From assembly GCF_026151205.1 (NCBI RefSeq), contig NC_087079.1, positions 9,228,635 to 9,292,634 on the forward strand: a DNA stretch of 64,000 nt. The letters run 5' to 3'. The notes under the pieces were generated by a model that was given only the letters and a program-made list of their open reading frames with translations, did no database searches and was not told the origin of the DNA. This document shows positions 10,991-22,900 of this stretch, in pieces. The position numbers and the translations under genes were made by a program. This DNA comes from Bolinopsis microptera (taxonomy: Eukaryota; Ctenophora; Tentaculata; Lobata; Bolinopsidae). The first letter of the stretch is position 1; each line of letters opens with the position of its first letter.

Positions 10991-13900
10991 GTATGTTCTG
11001 TTTGTTTGTTTGTTTGTTACCGAGATGTTTTGGTACAATGTATTTAACATTATGCCCTTCGTACTTTGTGATAATGGAGCTACAGTTGTGATCCTGGACT
11101 CCTTTTTTGTATCAAGGAACTGATTTTAATTAATTAGGCTCTCATACGGGCAAGTGCTCAGAACACAATTTACAAGTTCTCACAACCATAGCGGTATAGG
11201 GTTACAAAAGGATACACATTGTCTGTTGAATTGTTCTCACGAAACCCAAATTTCAGCTATATAATATTGACTGTTTACATCATATTATTGTAATGCTAAT
11301 GTTGTATAATTGCAAAATGCACATTCAAAACTTATCTCAATTGCAAATCTGGAAATATAACTGAAATCTTCCTAATCTCTACTGAGACTGTATTGCTCGC
11401 ACCAACAAATGATAAAACTAAAAATCTCGCAAAAAATCTGAAGTTTGAACCCTATGCAATCAAAACACAAGTAACAAACTAAGAAAAATGTGTAATCAAT
11501 AGCTGCTTTGACTATCACACACAACTAAACTAGCAACACACTGTTTTTGTTCATAATGTTCTAAGTTTGTGTCTGACTCATGTACTTACTCAGTCCAAAT
11601 GTAATGCTAAATTTTACTATAGAAAGCCGAAAGGTTACGAGCTTTTTACGGCATAAGAGGAGGAGTAACAGTTATAAGAATCATGATACATGTTTTATAC
11701 AAAAACAAAGATCAACAAATCTACAAGATATCCAGTCTATAACAATAGAAAGCTCTCAATAACACAACCACCAGAGTTAAAATAGAAACACCTTGTCTCT
11801 GTGACGAGGAGTAGGGCGGTCTGGTAAAAGTAGGTGGAGCCACGTACATACAGGATTCTGTTCTTGTCACATTACCCGTGATTCTGGCAGAGGCTTTTAG
11901 TGGTTTGTTCGGATCGGCTCTGTCTGAGGGAGTTAAAGAGCAGTTAGTTATCATGGCTTTCTTTCCGGTCAGAGGTGGTAAATTGTGACCCAATCTGTCA
12001 ATTTACTGGTGCGAAAATAACCGTTCAGCCCCTCCCCTCCCCTTATATACTATTTACCCCCCACCCCTTATAAACTAACCAAAGTGTCTGAATATGCCCC
12101 CTCCTTATAAACTAACCGAAGTGTCTGAGTATGCCCCCCTCCTTATAAACTAACCAAAGTGTCTGAGTATGCCCCACCCCTTATAAACTAACCAAAGTGT
12201 CTGAGTATGCCCCCCTCCTTATAAACTAACCAAAGTGTCTGAGTATGCCCCCCCCCCCCCTTATAATTTATAAGGAGGGGAGCATACTCAGACACTTTGG
12301 TTAGTTTATAAGTTATAAACTAACCAAAGTGTCTGAGTATGCCCCCCTCCTTATAAACTAACCAAAGTGTCTGAGTATGCCCCCCTCCTTATAAACTAAC
12401 CAAAGTGTCTGAGTATGCCCCCCTCCTTATAAACTAACCAAAGTGTCTGAGTATGCCCCCCTCCTTATAAACTAACCAAACTGTCTGAGTATGCCCCCCT
12501 CATAAACTAACCAAAGTGTCTGAGTATGCCCCCCCCCCCCCCCCCTTATAATTTATAAGGAGGGGAGCATACTCAGACACTTTGGTTAGTTTATAAGTTA
12601 TAAACTAACCAAAGTGTCTGAGTATGCCCCCCTCCTTATAAACTAACCAAAGTGTCTGAGTATGCCCCCCCCCCCCCTTATAAACTAACCAAAGTGTCTG
12701 AGTATGCCCCCCTCCTTATAAACTAACCAAAGTGTCTGAGTATGCCCCCCCCCTCCTTAATCCTTATAAACTAACCAAAGTGTCTGAGTATGCCCCCCTC
12801 CTTATAAACTAACCAAAGTGTCTGAGTATGCCCCCCTCCTTATAAACTAACCAAAGTGTCTGAGTATGCCCCCCCCTCCTTAATCCTTATAAACTAACCA
12901 AAGTGTCTGAGTATGCCCCCCTCCTTATAAACTAACCAAAGTGTCTGAGTATGCCCCCCTCCTTATAAACTAACCAAAGTGTCTGAGTATGCCCCCCTCC
13001 TTATAAACTAACCAAAGTGTCTGAGTATGCCCCCCTCCTTATAAACTAACCAAAGTGTCTGAGTATGCCCCCCCTCCTTATAAACTAACCAAAGTGTCTG
13101 AGTATGCCCCCCTCCTTATAAACTAACCAAAGTGTCTGAGTATACCCCCCCCCTCCTTATAAACTAACCAAAGTGTCTGAGTATGCCCCCCTCCTTATAA
13201 ACTAACCAAAGTGTCTGAGTATGCCCCCCTCCTTATAAACTAACCAAAGTGTCTGAGTATGCCCCCCCTCCTTATAAACTAACCAAAGTGTCTGAGTATG
13301 TCCCCCTCCTTATAAACTAACCAAAGTGTCTGAGTATGCCCCCCTCCTTATAAACTAACCAAAGTGTCTGAGTATGCCCCCCCTCCTTATAAACTAACCA
13401 AAGTGTCTGAGTATGCCCCCCTCCTTATAAATTAACCAAAGTGTCTGAGTATGCCCCCCCTCCTTATAAACTAACCAAAGTGTCTGAGTATGCCCCCCTC
13501 CTTATAAATTAACCAAAGTGTCTGAGTATGCCCCCCTCCTTATAAACTAACCAAAGTGTCTGAGTATGCCCCCCCCCCTTATAAACTAACCAAAGTGTCT
13601 GAGTATGCCCCCCCCTTATAAACTAACGAAAGTGTCTGAGTATGCCCCCCTCCTGATAAACTAACCAAAGTGTCTGAGTATGCCCCCCTCCTTATAAACT
13701 AACCAAAGTGTCTGAGTATGCCCCCCCCCTCCTTATAAACTAACCAAAGTGTCTGAGTATGCCCCCCCCCCTTATAAACTAACCAAAGTGTCTGAGTATG
13801 CCCCCCCTCCTTATAAACTAACCAAAGTGTCTGAGTATGCCCCCCTCCTTATAAACTAACCAAAGTGTCTGAGTATGCCCCCCTCCTTATAAACTAACCA

Positions 13901-16900
13901 AAGTGTCTGAGTATGCCCCCCTCCTTATAAACTAACCAAAGTGTCTGAGTATGCCCCCCTCCTTATAAACTAACCAAAGTGTCTGAGTATGCCCCCCCTC
14001 CTTATAAACTAACCAAAGTGTCTGAGTATGTCCCCCCTCCTTATAAACTAACCAAAGTGTCTGAGTATGCCCCCCTCCTTATAAACTAACCAAAGTGTCT
14101 GAGTATGCCCCCCCTCCTTATAAACTAACCAAAGTGTCTGAGTATGCCCCCCTCCTTATAAATTAACCAAAGTGTCTGAGTATGCCCCCCCTCCTTATAA
14201 ACTAACCAAAGTGTCTGAGTATGCCCCCCTCCTTATAAATTAACCAAAGTGTCTGAGTATGCCCCCCCTCCTTATAAACTAACCAAAGTGTCTGAGTATG
14301 CCCCCCCCCCTTATAAACTAACCAAAGTGTCTGAGTATGCCCCCCCCTTATAAACTAACGAAAGTGTCTGAGTATGCCCCCCTCCTGATAAACTAACCAA
14401 AGTGTCTGAGTATGCCCCCCTCCTTATAAACTAACCAAAGTGTCTGAGTATGCCCCCCCCCCCTCCTTATCAGAGGCACATATTAGGTGCGGTAAAAAAA
14501 TCGAAATTATGCGGTACCGCACCCGACTATAAAGGTAAAATGTGCGGTAAGGTGCGGTAAATTTTTACCAATTATGCGGCAAATGTGCGACGATTTTTTC
14601 GAAATTTGTGCGGGAATTGTGCGGTTTTCTTTTGCATTTTCTGAAGGACTTTGGAAATTCTAAACGTGTAACCGCCGCTCTTATCAAAAATAGGTCTATT
14701 TATGTGTTACTGAGGCCGAGGGTGTAGTTCTTTACTAAGACCATGATTGAACCTATATTGAGATTCAGTTGTCTGAAAACAGTGACTTGATCTGGTAGAG
14801 ATCAGGAGACAGTTATTTGAGGACGCCTCTTGATAGAGTCGATCAGATCCGATGCCTGATCGCAAATATGTGACACGCTTGTTGGCATTGATCGTCAGTA
14901 CTTGTAAACCACTTGATCCAAGATCCATTAAGCCCACTATAAAGCCAACGCTACAACGAATAGAGCTCATTACCCGATAAAGAGGGCTGCAGGTATGATC
15001 GAAGTACGGTAACGACGAGGGTTCCATAACGGCCTGGGTCACGGTCCCGAAAGGGCCTGGGTCACGGTCCCGAAAGGGCCTGGGTCAGTGTCCCGAAAGG
15101 GCCTGGGTCACGTGGTAACCGGGTCACGTGGCCTAGGCATGAGTTCCAGAAGGGCCTGGGTCACGGTCCCAAAAGGGCCTGGGTCAGGGTCCCGAAAGGG
15201 CCTGGGTCAGGGTCCCGAAAGGGCCTGGGTCATGGTCCCGAAAGGGCCTGGGTCACGTGGTAACCGGGTCACGTGGCCTAGGCATGAGTTCCAGAAGGGC
15301 CTGGGTCACGGTCCCAAAAGGGCCTGGGTCAGGGTCCCGAAAGGACCTGGGTCAGGGTCCCGAAAGGGCCTGGGTCATGGTCCCGAAAGGGCCTGGGTCA
15401 GGGTCCCGAAAGGACCTGGGTCACGTGGTAACTGGGTCACATGGCCTAGGTATGAGTTCCAAAAGGACCTGGGTCACGGTCCCGAAAGGGCCTGAGTCAC
15501 GGTCCTAAAAGGGCCTGAGTCACGGTCCTAAAAGGGCCCGACTTTTAACATATTTTGGTTTTTACACTCAAAAATCTTAACGCGAAAATTTCAAAATTAT
15601 GCGAAATTACGCGGAAAATGCTAGATTATGCGGAAATATGCAGAAAATTACAAAATGTGCGGGAGTGTGCGGAAAACAATAAATTATGCGGAAATGTGCG
15701 GAAAACGGTAAATTGTGCGATCCCGCACCCATCGCACCTAATATGTGCCTCTGCTCCTTATAAACTAACCAAAGTGTCTGAGTATGCCCCCCCCCCTTAT
15801 AAACTAACCAAAGTGTCTGAGTATGCCCCCCCTCCTTATAAACTAACCAAAGTGTCTGAGTGTGCCCCCCCCCCCCCTTATAAACTAACCAAAGTGTCTG
15901 AGTATGCCCCCCTCCTTATAAACTAACCAAAGTGTCTGAGTATGCCCCCCCTCCTTATAAACTAACCAAAGTGTCTGAGTATGCCCCCCCCCCCTTATAA
16001 ACTAACCAAAGTGTCTGAGTATGCCCCCCTCCTTATAAACTAACCAAAGTGTCTGAGTATGCCCCCCCCTCCTTATAAACTAACCAAAGTGTCTGAGTAT
16101 GCCCCCCCCCTTATAAACTAACCAAAGTGTCTGAGTATGCCCCCCCCCCCTCCTTATAAACTAACCAAAGTGTCTGAGTATGCCCCCCCTCCTTATAAAC
16201 CAACCAAAGTGTCTGAGTATGCCCCCCCCCCTTATAAACTAACCAAAGTGTCTGAGTATGCCCCCCCCCCCTTATAAACTAACCAAAGTGTCTGAGTATG
16301 CCCCCCCCCCCCCCTTTATAAACTAACCAAAGTGTCTGAGTATGCTGAGACCATTATACTCCACGTTAGACATACACCCAGAGAACTCTGTCGCAGGACT
16401 CTTCTCACTGTACCCGACTTCTATATTACCTGATATAATGTGTTAAACAAATAAGTTAGTACAAGTGGTGGAGGATGAGTACCCAACTTATCTGATAAGA
16501 TATTATCGTCTTATTCAAATTACTTATGTTACCAGGTTCGGGGGCTGGTGGGGAGGGGGGGGGGGGGGGTGTTCGGTAAAATAGTGACTTTACCTGTATC
16601 TTCAAACTCAAGTGGTTCTAACTGTCCAAGAGATTTGTACACTTTATTGTTAACCTAAAATACAACGTTTTTAATGACGAACACAAAAGCATAAAATTTC
16701 TTCATATTCATTATTCAAGAATCGGAAGATTAATTTACATTTACGAAAGACCTTGGATTGATAATATAACATAATGGCAATTGTTACATAGCATGTATTA
16801 GCTGACAGCAAGGCTGTATCTACACCTGGTAACTTACTGTCATGGAAAGGTTCTCGTACTTCCTTGATACTTTGACGTTATAAAAACGGTGTTTTGTCTT

Positions 16901-19900
16901 CTTAGATATTATGACTACTGGGGTCAGGTCCTCATGGTATAGCCACTGAAATAATATTTATTATTGTCAAACAGGGGGGGATGGCAACCCCATAAATAGC
17001 TATAATTCCCTCCGATTTCAAAATAGGTAGTATATGCATTTATGGTTATTTATTGGTTTATAGAGTAGGATGTTTTTAAGTGTTTTTAAGTGTTTTTAAG
17101 TGTTTTTACTGCATAATATTAATAAGGGGTTTGGGATCAAGTTTGAAAACCAATTTATTGGGATTGGGAAAATTGGATTTTTTGCTTTTTTTTACCTTGA
17201 ATTTGATTGTATTGGGTTTTATTTGATAATAGGATTATAAACAGTTCAGAGTATCAAAAGGTTGCTTTCATAAAACTTTCTGAACATTTTGAACCATTTT
17301 TTGGTATATTTTATTTGGGACAAATTTCAACGGACTTTGACTTGGAGTAGGAGTACGGACTGTAAACAGACACGCCCGGGCCTCCAGCGGCCCATTATAA
17401 TTGTCCGTTCAAATAAAGTCCGACAAGAAAGTCTCCCTAAGGTATCTAATCAATAAAACAAGGTTTAAATGCAGTGTCACCTGTCAAATTATTTAAAACA
17501 AATGAAATCGTAAACATGACGAAATACTAGAAGTTAAGTTTTAGCACATGTGTTCGTGTCGGCACAGTCCATCAGGACATCTAATGGTCCCGTTGGCGCA
17601 ACACTTGTTACAAGTCTTACGGCAGTACACCTCAGCTATTTCGTCCCATGCGCCACCCCTCGTGCAATAGTCGGGCTTACAGTCCATCTTGTCAAAGCAG
17701 TTTGGGTCAGGTTGGGGGATAACATCATCATATTCAGTTGGTTTGTAGTCGGTGGCTTTGTCAGAGGGAGTGTAGTCAGACTGTCCGGTTGAATCAAGGT
17801 TGGGATAGGTGCTGTACTTGAAGAGGCCGCAATTGGAGCTGTAACCTCGGACTAACTTCACGAATCCATTATCTCCCCATCTGGTTCCCCAAGAGTTCTT
17901 TACCAGGACGAAGTCCGGCGTGTACCCTACCGCTGTGACGACGTGGTTAACTCTCCCAGTACATGTTTTGTCTTGGATGATGCCACTACTATACTGGTAG
18001 AAGTAAGCCGTCACTTGGATAGCGGCAGACAAGGAGCCTGATGCAAGGGCTTTAATGTTGTCTTCCTCAGTTGGGCTTACTTTAGTGTAGCCGACAATTT
18101 TAGCTGCCACCATAGCGTCACGTTTCGAACTACTTTTGCATCTTCCATCTACAGCAGTGTAAGAGTAGTCAGCAGCTGAGGCCAACCTTCCACCGTTCTT
18201 CGCAGAGTAGTCGTAACAGATATCACTCCATCCACCATCGCAACCATCCCAAAGTGTGTTTTCGAGGGAAAATGATTTTCCCTCGAAAACACAGTCCAGG
18301 TATTCCTGCTCTGCAAAGTTCCTCAGTTTACCAGATTCTAGATGGTACCTCGTCTCCAAACCACCTACGGCTCCGAATGCCCAACAAGATCCACAACTTC
18401 CTTGGTCTTTTACTGGTGTAACCTTACCCTCATTGGTCCACAGTTTCTTTGCGGGGGCACTGAATGAAGAGGATGTGACTTGCACAGGGTTCTCGTCATG
18501 TCCAGTAACGTTCAGTCCAAGGTACTGTTGCTTCTCATCTTCAGTCATCGCGGAGAAGAAGTTGAGGCCAAATACAGCAGATCCCCCCTCCTCGTTAGCT
18601 TGAACGACTAGCTGGGCATTGGCTCGGAAGAGTCTGAACCTCATTCGGTCTTCAGATGCAAGGAACTTGAGATGCTCCCGGGACTTGAACTCCCCGTAGA
18701 GCTTGAGGGTCTCTTTTGGGGATCGGAGGATACCACGAAGGACATCTTCGGCAGCCGCGAGAGATGCAGCCACCAGGCAGATAACTAGAAAGATCTTCAT
18801 GTTGATTGTTGATTGTTCAAAGTGAGGATGCCGTGGTGATCACTTTATTTTATGTAAACCCAGGACAATACTACCACCAGATGTGCGGAAAATAAAGTAA
18901 CTCCGTCTATGAAACAATAAAAAGTGGTGGGAGAGGGTTTTTAATTGCTTTAACACTTTCGGTAGCACCAAATTTGACACTGTAAATGTTATTTTTCATG
19001 ACGCAGTATAGTAGATTTCACGGATTAGGGAAACCCTGAACCGAAAGCGTCTTAATGCAATTTACAAGTTCAACTTTGTCACAGAATTGAGCGAGTACAA
19101 AATTTAAACAAAAGAGTATAGGATTCTAAATTTCAACATGACATTTTCACCTCAAATATCAAAATATTAATTTTGCTCAGAATCTTCTAAAGCGTCCAGA
19201 AAATTGAAATTAAGCTGCCCTTGACGATTTTTGGTAAAAAACCTATAAATGTATATTATTCCCTCCAATTTCAAAATAGGTTTATGGACACGTTCATTGA
19301 AGTTTGAGGAAATTGGTAAATTTCTAAAACAGCGTTTTTGATGATAGTGGTTTAATTTTAACATATATTAATCTAGCGTATTCATAAGTTCTGAACATTA
19401 GCCATGTAACCCATACTCCCATATGCACTGCTCAAAAATAAAATGTATTGATGTTAGGCACTATTATGTAAAAAATGTCACATTTTTGTGACATTGTTTA
19501 CCATAGCTGCCCAATTAGCATTTTTTGGTTTAAAATATAGTAGATTAGGTCAATCTAACAATTATGATACAATGTAGGCCTAAAGGGCAGTGATCGAACG
19601 GCTTTAAGGCAACATTTCGTAAACTTTGTCACACTCAGAATACGAGACCTCTTTTCTACTGTGAGGTGTCCTCAAAACCCTTTCAACTCATTATTTGATA
19701 GTTCTTCTGCCAATCATAGCCCTAAAATATGTTGTTTTGAAAAGTTAACAAATACATGCACTTGGCTATTGGGAAATGATGTAAATTCTGTCAAATTATA
19801 TGGAATTTGAAATTCTGGGTGAATTTCCGAAATCATTTATATCTGATTTTGGTTTGGAAGGCGGGAAAACTCTATATGAGGACGATACACGGATACAGTT

Positions 19901-22900
19901 GATTGAAGTATAGGGCAGTTGATGTAAACATCGTCACAAAATGATATGAAATCGTAAATGGACACGTTCATGTTGAAGTTTAAGGATGTTGGTAAACCAA
20001 AAAAAATAGCGTGTTCAGAAGTTCTGGACATTAGCCACGTGACCCATACTTCCATATACACGGCTCAGAAATACAATTTATTGTTTTTAGGCACTATAAT
20101 GTAAAAAATGTCACATTTTTGTGACTGTGTTAACCATAGCTGCCCAATTAGCATTTTTTGGTTTAAAATATAGTAGATTAGGTCATTCTAACAATTACGA
20201 TACAACATTTGGCTAAAGGGCAGGGATCGAACGGTTTTAAGGCAATATTTTGTAAACTTTGTCACACTCAGAATACGATACCTCTTTTCTACTGTGAGGT
20301 GTCCTCAAAACCCTTTCAACTCATTATTTGATGGTTCTTCTACCAATCATAGCCCTAAAATATGTTGTTTTGAAAAGTTAGCAAATACATGCACTTATTG
20401 GGAAATGATGTAAATTCTGTCACATTAAATATGGAATCTAAAATTTTGGGTGAATTGCCGAAATCATTTATATCTGATTTTGGTTTGGAAGGCGGGAAAA
20501 CTGTATATAAGGACGATGCACGGATAGAGCTGATTCAAGTTAAGAGCCGTTGATGTAAAAATTGTCACAATAATAATAAGGGCAGTTGATATGAAAGAAA
20601 ATCCATCTAACTAATGCAATGGCTGATGTGACGAAATTTACATTTCTTGACCCTATTTTGAAGAACCATACCCCGATTAGAATTCAATATTCTTCCAGGA
20701 ATTATTAGTAGGTTATTATTCAGCAGATCATCAGAACTCAAGTTTGACAATTCTGAGTTTAATTATACAAAGTTACCGAAATGTGACGAAATTCACTTTT
20801 CCTGCCCCAAAAGTATAATTTCAATGTGATGAAAAATGGGCACGGGTTTCTATATTTCCTTTATCTCTGAATTAATCATTTAAAACTATAATTAGGACTG
20901 TTGATGTGAAAGAAAATGTATCTAAATTTTACAATGACGTATGTGACGAAATTTACATTTCTTGACCCTATTTTGAAGAACCATACCCCGATTAGAATTC
21001 AATATTCTTCCAGGAATTATTGGTAGGTTATTTTTCAGCAAATCAGAACCCAAGTTTAACAATGCTGAGTTTGATATCACTAATTTACCGAAATATGACG
21101 AAATTTACTTTTCCTGCCCCAACGGTATAATTTCAATGTGATGAAAAATGGGCATGGGTTTCTATATTTCCTGTATAAATCCATTCCAACTATAATAAGG
21201 GCAGTTGATATGAAAGAAAATCTATCTAACTAATGCAATGGCTGATGTGACGAAATTTACATTTCTTGCCCCTATTTTGAAGAATCATACCTCAATTAGT
21301 ATATAATGTTACTTTATCACCATCACTATGTCGATAAATTAGTTATTTTGCCAACACGGAGCAAATAAAGTTATAATTATTTTTTTGTGACGACATTTAC
21401 AAATTTTTACCCTGTTCAGGTGTTGAAATTTATCCAATGTTAACATATCACTGCCATATAATAATTTATATGACCGGCGTATGGTTGAAATATTGTTAAT
21501 TGATCCATAGTACGTAATATAGGGTGTTTAAGTTGGTATACTAATATTTACTCAATTTTACACATGTTGAGATATCATACAAATTTATGTGACTACATTT
21601 ACCTATTTCTGCCTTCTGTATTTGTATTTGCCTATAACAATGAAATATGTGAACAATTCCAAACACATTCAGCTCACAAAATAATGCTAGACTATTCGGC
21701 ATTTCTTGTCAGGATGTCATAAACATCCCTCATATAAATTTCTTAAATGTGTGACGGAGTTTACATGGTGCTACCATTTAAGGACAAAAGTCGCTAAATA
21801 TGTAGATAATAGTCATATACAGCTATTCTATGAATTGGAAATTCGAAAATTTGGTCAAACACGGCAACAAGGGGTCCATATAAACTCCGTCACGTTTTTA
21901 TAGTGTGACAAAGTTTACAACTCACTGCCGGCCGCATTTAAGCGATATCTTATTGTCTGATAAAGATATCGTTATGCGACAAAGTTTATGTAGAGGATGA
22001 AACGATTATCTTAGGGTTAGAGGGTTTATATAGTTTCATAGTGTGACACATTTTACATCATCGTGCCATTCAGTAGGGTCACTTATATTTACCAATATCC
22101 TCAAACTTCAATGAACGTGTCCTTATGTATTTATCGTTATTTATGGTTATTTATGTGGTTGCTCCCCCTCCCTCAAACAGTACTGTATATTATATTAGTT
22201 GTAGAAGACAGAAACTATGATCTACAAATTCGCATGCATACCCATGCAACATATTGTCCAGGTATCAAATCAATCATTTACACGTATTAACCAGATTACA
22301 AATATAGTTGTGGAACACAACAAGAAAATTGAGAATAATCTTGTGCGAGGGTAGGGACCCAGATTTCGTTTCTAACCAGATCTACGTTTAAAAATGGGCC
22401 ATATATGCCCGATTTACCTTAAGTTGAATATATCCCCCTTCACTTGGATGCCAGCTGTAGACCAGATACACTCCAGTATTCAGGTATCCGGGAATAGAGA
22501 GCAGAGAGTATCGTAAGGTATCTGTTCTGAGGGGGTTGTTCTGAGTTGTAGAGAAGTTAAGATCGTACGATGAGGAAAGAATATTTTGGAAAATGTTAAG
22601 CCTAGATTCGAAACACAGCTTCTTAGCATATTAGCCGAAGGCTTTGTGTTGCCACACATATGTCCCATCTTATGTCCACCTGTCATTTCATGAAGCAGCT
22701 AAATGTTGAAATGAAACTAATTACTGCTGCTTACTTATTACTTCCTATTATAACTTACTGGTTTTCAGGGATGTAAGGTTTGAAACTGATCATCATTTTA
22801 CTATCGTGTCTTTTGCTCCAGTTATGGGATATCCTCACTGATGATCCATTTCCGAAACTATAAACTAGACCTGGGCACAACTTTCAGTTACTCAAGCTTG

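Larger units (their letters stand above)
12020..16345. repeat. ~38-bp minisatellite containing a splice donor
   Basis: Roughly 75-85 tandem units of 37-42 bp. The plus-strand core is AACTAACCAAAGTGTCTGAG followed by TATG, a variable C-run (5-16 C) and TCCTTATAA. On the minus strand each unit holds GCATACTCAGACACTTTG|GTTAGT, which is exactly the 3' end and donor of the laminin G exon at 16328-16429. Two identical head-to-head (palindromic) unit pairs occur near 12262-12310 and 12547-12605. A block of about 735 bp is duplicated: shared variants AACGAAAGTG and CTCCTGATAA recur near 13620-13660 and 14350-14390. The array is split by the element at 14471-15753. Confidence 0.9.
18960..22060. repeat. 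Diverged repeat field with a spaced 14-bp core
   Basis: About 20 matches to GTGACRAARTTTAC or its complement, mostly 130-160 bp apart: near 19493, 19625, 19785, 19925, 20120, 20262, 20410, 20560, 20627, 20790, 20940, 21096, 21247, 21393, 21593, 21752, 21888, 21905, 21975 and 22044. Up to about 20560 the complement orientation dominates; after that the forward orientation does. The core persists where flanking sequence has diverged. No ORF of note. Confidence 0.7.
16975..22172. mobile_element. 5.2-kb G-run-ended element carrying a protease gene
   Basis: The ends are imperfect inverted repeats: GGGGGGATGGCAACCCCATA at 16975 against GGGAGGGGGAGCAACCACAT read inward from 22172, both continuing into AAATA. 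Both flanks carry TCAAACAG (16967-16974 and 22173-22180), an apparent 8-bp target duplication. A second internal inverted pair, GGACACGTTCATTGAAGTTT, lies at about 19284 and, inverted, at about 22127. No transposase is visible. The contents are an intact cathepsin L-ShK gene and about 3 kb of motif-rich repeats. The 8-bp duplication fits hAT, P or Merlin; the G-rich ends favour Merlin-like, but the family is not settled. Confidence 0.6.

Noticed and set aside
15088-15926. Open frames of 83-135 codons with Gly/Pro repeats and [12 protein letters not shown] repeats
   Set aside because: They are products of the two minisatellites, open in more than one frame, with no domain and no conserved start.
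17541-18800. Reading the ShK domain as a venom toxin gene
   Set aside because: The ORF is a full papain-like protease with all catalytic residues. The ShK part is a C-terminal appendage, as in many non-venom enzymes.
16975-22172. A Polinton-type large element
   Set aside because: It is too short, none of the expected gene set is seen, and the protease is papain-like rather than the type those elements carry.
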